Source: Stenurella melanura
Taxonomy: Eukaryota; Arthropoda; Insecta; Coleoptera; Cerambycidae
NCBI GenBank assembly: GCA_963583905.1
Contig: OY757315.1
Location: 29,758,591-29,822,590, forward strand
Length of the DNA stretch: 64,000 bases
Reading direction: 5' to 3'
In this document: positions 45,430-56,359 of the stretch, piece after piece
Layout: each line of letters starts with the position of its first letter
How positions within the stretch are numbered: position 1 is the first letter of the stretch
The notes under the pieces: model-generated
Seen by the model: only the letters and a program-made list of their open reading frames with translations
Told to the model about the DNA's origin: nothing
The model's database searches: none
Translations under genes and position numbers: made by a program

Positions 45430-46151
45430 AGTTTTACCTATTTTTAATTATGGTATTATTGTGTATTTTTCATGTCCCGACAAAAGCACAATAGGTTACA
45501 AAAAATTCACAATACCTGTATTCGTTATATTTTTGGATTAAAGAAATTTGAACATGTTTCACAGAAACGTTTGCAACTTCGATGGCTTAATCTTGAAAAT
45601 ACCTACAAATATCACCTGCTGATATTTATTCATAGAGTTCTTACTACTTCAGTGCCGAAGTATCTTAAGTAAGATTTTGTAAGTCGAAGAAGTATCTATA
45701 TTATTAATATAAGATATATAGTACTGCCACTTTTCTGCCCTCTTTCTCCTAAAGCTATATCAAATTATAATCTGCTTCAAAATTATTTGAAACATTTTTC
45801 CATAAAGTGTAATTTTTTTTTTTTTTTTTTTAACCAACAGTGTACGTAATATGTGTAAAACTGTGTAAAGTATATATATTTATTTTCAATTGCTTATTTC
45901 ACAATTTGTTTTGTGTATGTAATTCTGCGTCAATTAATTATTCTTAGTCGCAGTTTATAATTATTATTTGGTTTGTTGCTTGAACGAATTCTACTAGTTT
46001 TATATGTATCTACTTAGTGCAAGTATCATGTTCTCATGTTTTTAAGGATATAAGTGGTGGAAGAGCTGTTGAGCTAAACTTCGCTCTTTAGATTAAGAAA
46101 TTGTATTTCTTTTTTCTAATAAAGATCATTCATTATTATTATTATTATTAT
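45430..46151 (+). pseudogene. LINE C-terminal fragment with (ATT)n tail
   Basis: 45472-45672 reads QKHNRLQKIHNTCIRYIFGL then LQLRWLNLENTYKYHLLIF, the region following the RT palm in insect LINEs. After a long AT-rich 3' UTR it ends AATAAAGATCATTC and ATT repeats (46132-46151). Confidence 0.75.
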
Positions 46152-46215
46152 GAAACCAATCATAAACTAACTTAATTTTTTTTTAAGTGTTGCACCCCTT
46201 TGTTTCTAATGAAAC

Positions 46216-46262
46216 AATTACCAGTAATAGTAAGTGAATTACACTTACTATTACTGGTAATT
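46216..46262. repeat. Perfect 21-bp inverted repeat with 5-nt loop
   Basis: 46216-46236 (AATTACCAGTAATAGTAAGT, then G) is the exact reverse complement of 46242-46262 around AATTA. It could be a transcribed hairpin or the remains of a very small MITE. Confidence 0.9.
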
Positions 46263-46751
46263 AACCCATATACATTTTTTTGGTGATTGTACCTAGATGT
46301 AACCGTAAAAAAATTCATTGTTAAATTTGTCAAATAATTAAAATTATTTTAAAAATCTAAAATAAATATGTAATATAGAATCATCAATATCAAAATCAGA
46401 CCAACTAATGGTCTAACAGAGCCTTTTTGTTTCATTCGTCTAGCTGAAATAGTTTTCGAGAAAAAGAAGTTTAAAAAATATTCGTGCCGGCTCATGTATT
46501 GTCAATTGTCTCAAGGACCAATGGAGGTCAGGGGAGTCAAAGTTTGCCAATAGTGTTCTTATGACTGGCCAATATTATAACATAAGTTATTTCAAAGATT
46601 GCTTTCTGGGGTCGTTTCACCTATCTTATATCCTGCTAGACCCTTTGAGGTCATGTTAGTTGGCGCTATACTACTCTACTGTCATTGACCTTTCTGTTAT
46701 TTTTATATTTTTCTCATGTTTATAAAAGTGACCAGTAACATCCATTATCTT

Positions 46752-49700
46752 AAGTCCTTGGGGGACCAGGGACGGTTGACGCGAATATAGCATTCTTGCC
46801 CTAGCCTATCACCGTCCAAGACCGTCCGCCAGCTTCACCAATGCCCCTTCGGAGGTGCTGGTAAGCATGTGGTGAAGAACCACACCCTGCACGAGGTGAC
46901 ACTGCTTAAACAAAAGGCGGCGGATCTAGACCGGGAGGTTCGAAAAACATCCCCCAAGTCAAGGTGTAAGCCATCGTGCCGAGGACTGAATGGTACCAGG
47001 GTTAGGGTACCGCTAACGATGCCTATGGGAATTTGGGCGACATCCCATAGTAACCAGCCCCCACGTGTTTGTGCCGTGCGTGGCGACCCGTGTCGTCGGA
47101 TGAAGGAATCCTGGTGGTTGAGTGGGCCGTGCCTGCAACACGCCACTTTGGTCCGGAGTTCGGCTAGACGGGCGGTCGGGAGCTAACCCACTCCTGATCA
47201 ACCGGCTGCGTCGTCCCGTCAGAGGGCCGGCAGGGTGAGTCTCTGGCGGCAGGGGGCGCGTAGGGGGCCGTGGATCTGGCTGTCGATCGCCTCGGCAGTC
47301 AGGTTTGCGCCACCCTCTCACAGCGTTGCCTGTCTCTGGGGGCTATATCCATCTGGTATCCTTGGTGATCGCACGGGCTTGCCGTGCGACATCCCCAAAG
47401 AGGGCTCCGTGGCGGGTGGGGAACCAGATGGACGAAATCAAATCAATAACCCATATGGATAATAAAACTTTAGCCAATCAAGTGGCAGAGCGGCCACGCT
47501 CGCCGCACCAACCAGTGGATGAGCGCCAGCGCCCACCACAACATGTACAGTCTGAGGCAGAGCGACAACGTTCGCCACAGAACAAGCCAAACAAGGTAAG
47601 AGTAGTCCAGTGTAACCTGCAACACAGTAGAGCGGCAACGGCAACATTGTGCCGACGACTCGATGTGGAGCAGGATACACTGGCTCTAATCCAAGAACCC
47701 TGGATAGTTAAATCTAAAATATCTGGTTTAACAAAACTAAACGGAGTTATTTTCAGCTCACCAACAATGACGCCGAGGACAGCGATTTATGCCCCCCGGC
47801 ACATCAAAATCCAGCCATTACAACACCTTTCAACCTCTGATCTCACGGCCGTGAGGGTGGAATGTGCAATATCAGGCAAACCAACAACAGTTGTAATAGC
47901 ATCAGTGTATCTCCCCCAGGACCAGGCAACACCACCGCCGACAAGGGAAATGGAGAACCTGGTAAATCATTGCCTCACCCAGAAATGGGAACTAATCATG
48001 GGATGTGACGCCAATGCTCACCATGTAACCTGGGGCAACAAAGACAACAATGTTAGAGGTAAGTCACTTTACGACTATATAATCGGTAATAACCTGAATA
48101 TAATTAACCAAGGCTGTACACCGACATTTATTAACTCCAGAAGTCAAACCATAGTAGATATCACCTTATCTACAAACCGTATATCCAACTCGATCCAAGA
48201 CTGGCATGTGTCTGACGCTGCTTCAATGTCAGACCACCGCTGGATTGAATTCGGCATTAAATTAATCAAAGCACCAAGAAAACTCCTCAGGAACCCCCGA
48301 GACACTGACAGAGATGAATATCGACGTCAACTCAGGGAGAACCTGAGGGATGTACACAACGGGGTGCCACAAAACAACGGAGAGATTGAGCAGTATGTTA
48401 AAACTGTTCAAACCGCTATGAAAAAAGCTTACGAAGCATCGTGTCCCTTGAAGGCCGTACAACAGCAGCCTGGGGAAGCCACTAAATGGTGGTGCCAGAC
48501 GCTGACCGACCTCAAGAAACAAGCTAGGACATCGTTCAACAAGGCGAAAATGACAAAACTTGAATCAGATTGGGAGCTATACAGAACCAATCAAAGAGAG
48601 TTCAAAAAACTAGTCAGGCAGAGACAACGAGAGGCATGGAGAGCCTACTGTGAGGAGATCGAGGATTACTCGCAGGCTGCTAGGCTACATAAAATACTTG
48701 CCAAAAACAAAGACAATCACCTAGGTCTACTGAAAAAGGATGATGGTACCAGTACCAACGACCTACATGAAAGCCTAGAGTTGCTTATGGAAACTCACTT
48801 CCCAGAATCTGTAGTGACAGATCGGAAGGAATGGCCAAATGAAACCGACACTCAACCCACCGAACTGGACTGGCAAACTGCCAAACAAATTGTGAGTGAA
48901 GACAGAATTAAATGGGCAATACTGGGCTTCTCCCCCTTCAAATCGCCAGGTACTGACGGCATTCATCCAGCCCTTTTACAATGGGGTCTGGATGAAATAG
49001 TGCCGCACCTGACAGCAATATTCAGGACGTGCCTAGCACACCTTTATATTCCGAAGGTGTGGAGAGAAGTCAAAGTAGTGTTCATACCAAAGGCGGGAAG
49101 AATAGACTATACTACCCCCAAAGCATACCGACCCATTAGCTTGACCTCGTTCCTTCTCAAGGCGATGGAAAAGCTATGTGAGCGATACTTGAGGGATGTT
49201 GCGATCACTGCTAATCCCACACATCCCAATCAGCATGCATACACCCCGGGCAGATCCACCGACACCGCCCTTCATGCGGTTAGTGGTCGGATTGAAAAGT
49301 CTTTGGACAATAAAGAGTCCACCCTGGGTGTCTTCATAGACATAGAAGGCGCTTTTGATAAAACCACCTTTCCAAAAATCACAGCAGCCCTCACGAGTAG
49401 GAACGTTTCTCCGATCGTAAGTGGCTGGATATCCAACATGCTCTCAAAAAGAGCGGTACAGATTAACATGGGAGACATCGCTGTTAGAGGAATGGTTGCA
49501 AGAGGCTGTCCTCAGGGGGGTGTCTTATCACCTCTTCTATGGAACTTAGTTCTTGACAGCCTCCTGCGCCGCCTCAACTCCGAGGGATTCCACACAATTG
49601 CATACGCAGATGATCTAACGATACTGCTTAGTGGTAAATTCGAAGGAGTCCTCTGTGATCGAATGCAGATGGCCCTGAGAATAATCGAAAGATGGTGCAG

Positions 49701-51332
49701 AGAACACTCTCTGTCGGTCAACCCCAGGAAGACAGAGCTGGTCCTCTTCACAAGGAAAAGGAAATTGGGGCCAATGACGGCCCCCGTTCTCCTAAATACC
49801 ACACTAAATTTCGCATCAGAAGTAAAATACCTTGGAGTAACTTTTGATGCCAAACTAACATGGAATCTTCATTTAGACAGAAGACTAAAGAAGGCTTACA
49901 TCTCTTTTGAGCAGTGCCGCAGAACCATAGGGAAAACCTGGGGAATGAAACCCAAAGTGGCTATGTGGATTTACACTGCTATAATAAGACCAATGATAGC
50001 CTATGGAGCCATCGTCTGGTGGCCTAAGAGTCAGCAGACTGTAGCGAAACGTAAGCTCAGCCAGGTACAACGAGTAGCCTGTTTAAACACAATTGGAGCT
50101 ATGAGAACAACACCAACAAGAGCAATGGAAGTGATGCTGTGCCTGCCACCACTAGACATATATCTAGAAGAGGTGGCCCTAACTACTATGGCACGTCTCA
50201 AATCCGTTGGCATACAGCCAAACATAGGATGTGGAGTGACCAGATGCCGGCTGTGGAATGAGGCAATTAAACAAATGCCACTTCTGCAGGTACGTGCAGA
50301 TGGAATTTCTCCACAGTTCATCTTTGATAGACCCTATGAAATACACACCAACAGTAGCAATGAGGCCGTCAGTGAAGGAACAGTTAACATCTTCACAGAC
50401 GGATCGAAAAAGAAAGAAGGAACAGGTTGTGGGGTATACTCCAGGAACCTGCAAATTCAAATTAAATGGGCTATGGACAAACAAGCCAGTATAATACAAA
50501 CAGAACTGACGGGAATAACCATAGCCGCAAAAGAAATTTCCCGTAGACAAATAACGGGAAAAACAATAAGAATCTACACTGATAGTAGACAATCACTACT
50601 GGCCCTACAGAGACACAAAATAACAACAGGGTCAGTATGGGAATGCCATCAGGCACTCGTGGGCGCCTCCAGCATGAACAGTGTCATTCTATGCTGGGTC
50701 AAAGGGCATGCACAGTGCAGAGGCAACAGGGAAGCTGACAGTCTGGCTAAGAAGGCAGCCAGTCTAAGTATACTTGGACCTGGCCCTTCCAACATACTGC
50801 CGACCTCAGCAATAATGCTAATGATTAAAGAAGACACCCACAGAAAATTTAAAAAACTGTGGGATGAAACTCATAGTTGTCAGTTGGCCAGGGATCTGCT
50901 TAGATACCCTGACAAGGATACAACGATGATCTACCTGGGAATGTCCAGGAAGAACCTGCGCTTCGCGACAGGAATTCTTACTGGTCATTGCCAGCTGAGG
51001 AAGCACCTTTACAACATGAAGTTAAATGACACACCCCTATGCAGAGGTTGTGGACAAGAAGACGAGACTGTCCAACACGTACTCTGTGAGTGCCCGGCAG
51101 TCTCCTCTAGCAGAGAATCCATTTTGGGAGAACGTTGGCCTACACTGGCCGACTTAAGGGATATTCCCCTAGGCAGCATCACCACCTTCTTCACAAGATT
51201 AGGATGGTTGGAGGCCTAGGTGGAATCCTGTATCCCTCGGGAGGACGTACAAGGGGCCCAATGGGGCCTAGGTGCTGCGGTCACCTAAATGTGACTGCCC
51301 TCCCACAAACTCCAAACTCCAAGTCCTTGGGG
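46752..51332 (+). mobile_element. LOA/R1-group LINE with intact ORF2 and 12-bp direct repeats at both ends
   Basis: A GC-rich block (clearly above the flanks) with AAGTCCTTGGGG at 46752-46763 and again at 51321-51332, read as a target-site duplication. The 5' ~660 bp (46764-47427) holds only short ORFs and no zinc-knuckle ORF1. ORF2 runs to 51219, followed by a ~100-bp 3' UTR without a poly(A) or simple-repeat tail. The sequence after 51332 looks like another repeat (CATCCCACGGACGTCTTGTG near 51500), so the LINE probably landed in older repeat DNA. Confidence 0.85.
47428..51219 (+). CDS. LOA/R1-group LINE ORF2: endonuclease, reverse transcriptase, RNase H
   Basis: 1263 uninterrupted codons from ATG 47428 (MDEIKSITHMDN); the frame is open further upstream to 47305 but without an ATG. 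Domains in order: AP endonuclease (VRVVQCNLQHS, ALIQEPW, MGCDANAHH, final SDHRW), RT (AYRPISLTSFLLK, FIDIEGAFDK, GCPQGGVLSPLLW, YADDLTIL), RNase H (FTDGSKK, TELTGI, YTDSRQS, GNREADSLAKKA; all acidic residues present), then a C-terminal Cys/His segment (CRGCGQEDETVQHVLCECPA). All catalytic motifs are intact, so this copy may encode active protein. RNase H plus the Cys/His end favours LOA or a related R1-group clade. A truncated relative lies at 41960-42677. Confidence 0.93.
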   Translation: MDEIKSITHMDNKTLANQVAERPRSPHQPVDERQRPPQHVQSEAERQRSPQNKPNKVRVVQCNLQHSRAATATLCRRLDVEQDTLALIQEPWIVKSKISGLTKLNGVIFSSPTMTPRTAIYAPRHIKIQPLQHLSTSDLTAVRVECAISGKPTTVVIASVYLPQDQATPPPTREMENLVNHCLTQKWELIMGCDANAHHVTWGNKDNNVRGKSLYDYIIGNNLNIINQGCTPTFINSRSQTIVDITLSTNRISNSIQDWHVSDAASMSDHRWIEFGIKLIKAPRKLLRNPRDTDRDEYRRQLRENLRDVHNGVPQNNGEIEQYVKTVQTAMKKAYEASCPLKAVQQQPGEATKWWCQTLTDLKKQARTSFNKAKMTKLESDWELYRTNQREFKKLVRQRQREAWRAYCEEIEDYSQAARLHKILAKNKDNHLGLLKKDDGTSTNDLHESLELLMETHFPESVVTDRKEWPNETDTQPTELDWQTAKQIVSEDRIKWAILGFSPFKSPGTDGIHPALLQWGLDEIVPHLTAIFRTCLAHLYIPKVWREVKVVFIPKAGRIDYTTPKAYRPISLTSFLLKAMEKLCERYLRDVAITANPTHPNQHAYTPGRSTDTALHAVSGRIEKSLDNKESTLGVFIDIEGAFDKTTFPKITAALTSRNVSPIVSGWISNMLSKRAVQINMGDIAVRGMVARGCPQGGVLSPLLWNLVLDSLLRRLNSEGFHTIAYADDLTILLSGKFEGVLCDRMQMALRIIERWCREHSLSVNPRKTELVLFTRKRKLGPMTAPVLLNTTLNFASEVKYLGVTFDAKLTWNLHLDRRLKKAYISFEQCRRTIGKTWGMKPKVAMWIYTAIIRPMIAYGAIVWWPKSQQTVAKRKLSQVQRVACLNTIGAMRTTPTRAMEVMLCLPPLDIYLEEVALTTMARLKSVGIQPNIGCGVTRCRLWNEAIKQMPLLQVRADGISPQFIFDRPYEIHTNSSNEAVSEGTVNIFTDGSKKKEGTGCGVYSRNLQIQIKWAMDKQASIIQTELTGITIAAKEISRRQITGKTIRIYTDSRQSLLALQRHKITTGSVWECHQALVGASSMNSVILCWVKGHAQCRGNREADSLAKKAASLSILGPGPSNILPTSAIMLMIKEDTHRKFKKLWDETHSCQLARDLLRYPDKDTTMIYLGMSRKNLRFATGILTGHCQLRKHLYNMKLNDTPLCRGCGQEDETVQHVLCECPAVSSSRESILGERWPTLADLRDIPLGSITTFFTRLGWLEA

Positions 51333-52418
51333 CATTAACCGAGGCTGTTTTAGTATTTGGGATATAACAAAACTGTGCAGGGACGTCCCCTATCGAAAGT
51401 CGCAGAGACGTTTCTGTGGGATCAATCACTCTCTGAGACGTCCGAGAGATAATTCACCACGATCATCCCACATGGAACGCAAACGATCATATATGGACAT
51501 CCCACGGACGTCTTGTGCTCGCTGGGTACCTGCTTTTATATAACTAATATTGTACATTATTGATGTTGGGCTGTGTGCCTAACAGACAACCGCGACAGAT
51601 GACGTGATGCCGTTAGGCGTGATGTACAGCAAAAGGAGATCAACTAGCATAACTCATGGATAACAAAATGTCTGGGAAGATGCAAATGTGAGGAAAAAAA
51701 TATCTCAAATATTTATCATTTTTCAATAAATATGAAAATAGAAATGAAATATGGTTACACATTAGCACCACCTAGATTGTATTCATCAGCATTTTCCCAC
51801 ACCCATCAGACTGTATTCTCTAGAAAGGTGCAATGAAGTTTCATTATACATAAAAGCTTTTACCGAAATCGTAAGCTAACCTAATAAGATAGGAACAATA
51901 TAACGTTTTATTTATTTTCTTATCTATCAATATTAACAGAAAAAAAAACAATAATTCTTTCATTTCATACAGTATGTTTTTTTAACATCCTGTATATTTT
52001 TTTAACCAGCGTTACACACAGTCTGATTCCCCTTCCAACCATTACCTACCACTACGTACGTTATACTAAAATCAAATGAAAATGTTATTAACACATAGGT
52101 ATAAGTCTATACAAAGTGCATAGGTAGGTATAAGATGAATTAATTACGGTTAATAAAGAAGTCGTCGCGCACATGGCTGGGAAACTTATATGCCCAAGGT
52201 CAAGAAGTCGTCAAATAGTTGACACACCAAACACGGTATGTCGCTAGTATGGTATTGTTTACTCTGCGCCTGCGTATAATTTTAAAGACATTCCTGACAA
52301 ATGACAGTGACAGCCATTAATAATTTATTTATTTATGCAGTCATTAATCATTTTGCACGTGTGTTTTGTTTTGCCGGATTGTGAGAAGTATAGTTGTCAA
52401 AGTGTGTGTGTTCTTATC
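51333..52418. other. Repeat-like intergenic sequence, no gene seen
   Basis: The first 200 bp has recurring GACGTC-type words (GGGACGTCCC, GAGACGTCCGAGAG, CGGACGTCTTGTG), as in an interspersed repeat. The rest is AT-rich with no supported exon until the THAP locus. Confidence 0.4.
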
Positions 52419-54255
52419 ATGGTTTTTTATTGTTGTGTTCCATCGTGTAAATGCATCGGTTTCCTAGTGATCAAAAGGTAAATTATTAAATTTTTTTATC
52501 AGTACTTAAAATATTTGCATTTGCAATTTATGCTGCAAGATATCATTAAATATATATACAGTTGAAAATGTTTTTCTAAGGCAGGCTGTTAAAAGAAGTG
52601 TAGTTTCTATATTATTTTTTTTATGTGTAACATTTTTTTTTAAATCGGCAGTAAAGAATGTCAAAATCGCCATCAAAATACTAGATATACTTAATTTTGT
52701 ATTTGGCTTGGTTGCCGCTTTGTCATTTTTATTCCATATAAAACAATAAGCATCCCATTTTACAAATTTTTTTTTAAATTTGACATTTAAATAATCATGA
52801 GATTTCATACATCTATGTTTCATAATGTCACCCGAAATTCTAAAGGATAGAGTTGATATAGTAGTAGTTAATTTTTTTCTTTTTGTAATTGCAGACAGTC
52901 GTAAAAGAAATATTGAATGAAACTTATGCATAATGTATCTTTGTTTCACTCATGGGATTGCTGAACTCCTCATTCACCAAAAAGTATTACTTTATTCACT
53001 TGTATAAATTGCATTACATTTTATTATATTTAAGTAATATTGTTATTATTAATCCTCAAATAAATGTAATGATACATTTTTTTTTACAGCTTTTCAGCGA
53101 GTGGTTAACACGTATTAGAAATAGCAAATTTGAAGGCAAGGAAATGAGTAATATCAGAGCTAGCTACAGAATTTGTGATATTCATTTTGCAAATGATTGT
53201 CGAATTTTTGGTCAAAGGGGAGCGAATTTGAAAGCTGACAGTGTGCCTTCCATGCATTTACCTTACTACACGCCAGGTAAATTTTCTTTTTTAAACATGC
53301 TAATAGAACATTTGTCTTCAATGTTTTTTCTAGAGGTTATAATTAAGTGAGTAAATCACTATAAGTTAGCATCTTAGATTAGAGATCTTGAGGGCCTCGA
53401 AACAATGAAGACTTTGAATGATTCATTTACTTTAGCCTTTCCTTGCTTCCATTTTTCTTTATCGTTTGCATGGAAGATCATTTTAAATAATAACACAGGT
53501 GTGCATTCTTCCTTAATTCTGTGTAACCTGTCTATTAGTAATATTAAAGGAAGATTTGGATAAAGTGGGCTAAAAATAAATCCATAATGTGTTAATTAGC
53601 AAGCCCAACTGCAGTTCGTCTGTAATAGTAAAAACATGATGTTATATATAAAGAATGCAGCTTGATTTTCTCTCAAAATTTGTCCATGTATTTTGGTGTA
53701 AACGAGCTACAACTGTTCAAACTGCACCTAAATATGTTAATATTGAGGGATGTTCGTTTGCCTTGTTTTTTACTAAACTTCTCTATGTTATTAGAAATAC
53801 CACAAGAAATGAAACAACCAGCCACCATAAGTAATCCATCAAAATCAACGCTACAGGAAATGGAAGAACCAGCTGCCATAAGTGGTCCATCAACATTGCG
53901 TCTACAAGAATGTTCTACTCCTACCAGCCTGCCTCAGCATGAAATATCTTCTACTCCAGAAACTAGCAGAACAGGTACGTATTTATTTTTTGAAGTGATA
54001 TTTATTTTATTAATTATGTTTTTATATAGGTCTAAAAAGGCGAATTGATGTCCTGAAAAGCATTAATTCTAGAAATGTGGGCGAATTAACACCAAAGGCA
54101 AGAAGACTATAGGATGGTTAATGGTTTCAGAAAGACTGCCAAGCAATTAAATAAGGAACATACTGGTTTACGAGAGAGATTCAAGCAAGCCCATGAATTC
54201 AGTGAATCTCGAAAATTTCGTTTAAAAATTAAAGCCATGAAAGAGTTACAGTAGT
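52419..54255 (+). pseudogene. THAP-domain gene, probably disrupted
   Basis: Four exon-like blocks with GT-AG borders: 52419-52477, 53090-53276, 53795-53974 and 54030-54112 (or to 54255). Exon 1 encodes MVFYCCVPSCK, the first Cys pair of a THAP zinc finger, then in another frame HRFPSDQK. Exon 2 continues LFSEWLTRIRN ... YRICDIHF (second zinc pair C-x2-H) and ADSVPSMHLP. Exon 3 is a Pro/Ser/Thr linker with a repeated E-M-(K/E)-x-P-A-x-I-S motif. Exon 4 ends at a stop (54110), but a one-base shift continues into a coiled coil (RMVNGFRKTAKQLNKEHTGL). A 158-aa frame from ATG 52451 is intact but lacks the first Cys pair. It could be a dying host gene, a P-element-like remnant, or a gene with two sequencing indels. 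Confidence 0.7.
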
Positions 54256-56269
54256 AATCGTTTTTGCTCGTCTTTGGATGTAAAAGTCTTAGCTCACTAG
54301 TATTATAAGTGTCCTAGTAGACGGGACCTGATTCGACGATAGCGATTTTTTGAATAAATATTTGAGAGGCCAACTTCATATTTATTTGTAGTAAAATATG
54401 AAGCTTTGGCTGCATTTAGTATGCAAACAGGGTACAGTATATAGAAAACAATTAAAAGACATGCATCTATACAGTACAAGTGGTGACCGTATGGGATATT
54501 GGAAGTGCTTTGTTTTGTGTTGTCTTAATAGCAAAGTGCTCGCGATTACTAAGGACTCTGAAAAAGTGCTTTATATTCACGAGCACTAAGCACTTTTTAA
54601 AAATTTAAATAATGGAGTGTATTGAATTTAAACGTTATTTGTAAAAAAGGGAAAAGGGGAACAAAAACAACCTAGGGTGACAATGTGGGAAGAGAATGTC
54701 AATATGTATTTTTTCTATTTCAACGAAAATGCCTTTTATTTTAATATTTTATCACTATAGTTTTTATTTTAAATTTAATATTTTGTGTGCTCTGTATAAT
54801 TATAGTACCAAAAATATAAGTACCTACATTTATATGACATATATTTTTTTCAATCACAAACCTCCCTCCTGTAATAGAGGCCTCAAATATATTAATAACA
54901 AAGGTTATTTTTTTATTTGAGATCTTTATCTTGCCTTCATGCCACAACCAGATAGCAAAATGGGTAATTTTATAAAAAGACCATTCTTCACACTATTTGG
55001 TCAGTCTTTGTGAATTGACTGATTTTGCTATCTGGCTGAGACATACAGTGTGTCAACGGATTGTGTTAGGAGGGAAAACTTTTTTATTTGTAAGTTTACG
55101 GAAAAAGTAATTGTTTATAAAAATGATTTTCATGGAAATACCAAGTGACACTATTTTCCAAATTTTATGTGCAAATGTAGTATGTTTTTTTCAAAAATAT
55201 TGAAAAATGTTATTAAGACTGAGTTACAGACACGATATGGATTAAAACTTGTAGTCATTTTTCTGTTCTCTTTCAATCATTCATGTTTTAATCTTAAACA
55301 TTTGTTTTAATAACATTTATTAATATTTAAAAAAATAGAGGTACTTCACTTTTTGTACTTTTTCAGATTTTTGTAAATATCCCTGTATATATATTTTGAA
55401 AAACAGTATCATCTTCGGAGTCCATAAAAAGCTGGTGTTTTTATAAATGGCTTTTCCTCGTAAACTTGCAAATAAAGTTTCCTTCCGAACACAATTCGTG
55501 GACACTATAAATATTTAAGTAATTTAAAACCGAAGTAATAATATATTTGAAATGGCCGCCAATAATCACTTAGTACACACACCAGACACGCGAGGGCGCA
55601 TTACGCATTTCCCGGCGGTTGCTGGAAGAGTTGCCTATCTATATCATATATATAATTCTTTATCTATGTATATAATTCTTTATCTATGGTCGCGCATCAG
55701 CTCTTTGGATGTGAAAATTTTAGGTCCATATCCTATAGCTACCTATGTGACTTTTTATGATAACAAGGAACAAGAACCTGATTGGTAGATATATTAATAC
55801 ATAAAAATATATTTAACCTCCACGCCTTTTCTCGTTTTCTCTCTATAAATTTTAATTTTGCTAATTAATAATAACGTTGCCACGTCAGCAGATTATGACG
55901 TTTTTTCACAATTTTTTTCCCACTCTTATTCAAACGAATAAGATAAATCAAAATGCAAATACAAACAAAAAACGTTTAGGCGAATCGTCGTAGTGAGTCA
56001 CACACGCTGTTCTTTTATCTTTTTCTCAAAGCTCTCCGAATCTTTGTGACAATCTATCGATTTTTCCACACCCTTTGACATCAAAGTGCACAGTACCTAA
56101 TTAAAACAAAATATTATAGGTAAGGAATAAGCGAAAAGTGATATTGCACATGATAAACTCTCAAATAAATTAAATGTATTGAATATATAAAAGTATTTCA
56201 AAAGAAAAACGGTTAAGAATAGAAAAGGATAGTCATTTGTTTGTTTTCTGCAAGAGCAATTGGTATTGG
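54256..56269. other. Intergenic sequence; one small hairpin repeat, no gene confirmed
   Basis: CCAGATAGCAAAAT (54948) and its reverse complement (55022) form an ~88-bp inverted-repeat unit. The ORF 55552-55785 (78 codons) has no recognisable domain. A less AT-rich patch at 55550-55630 is the only promoter-like part. Confidence 0.35.
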
Positions 56270-56359
56270 CTGTACACTTTTGGCGGGTAGCAGAAGCGAC
56301 CTCATCGGAACGCTTTGGAACGATCGGCTTTGCTCATAGCTGCCTTGTGTCTCTGTTTG
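56270..56359 (+). other. Probable non-coding first exon of the AT-hook gene
   Basis: A GC-richer stretch (GGCGGGTAGCAGAAGCGACC onward) ends in CTGTTTG|GTAAGTCG, a strong splice donor, with no start codon in a useful frame. The next acceptor with a 5' UTR and good ATG on this strand is TTTTCACAG at 62468-62476, giving a 6.1-kb intron. This link is inferred from splice signals only. Confidence 0.4.

Noticed and set aside
46869..47321. ORFs in the GC-rich leader of the LOA-like LINE as ORF1
   Set aside because: Both strands are open because of GC richness, and no zinc-knuckle or other ORF1 motif is seen.
55552..55785. 78-codon ORF MAANNHLVHTPD...
   Set aside because: It starts in a less AT-rich patch but has no domain, splice or conservation evidence; it contains an internal short tandem duplication (TATATAATTCTTTATCTATG).
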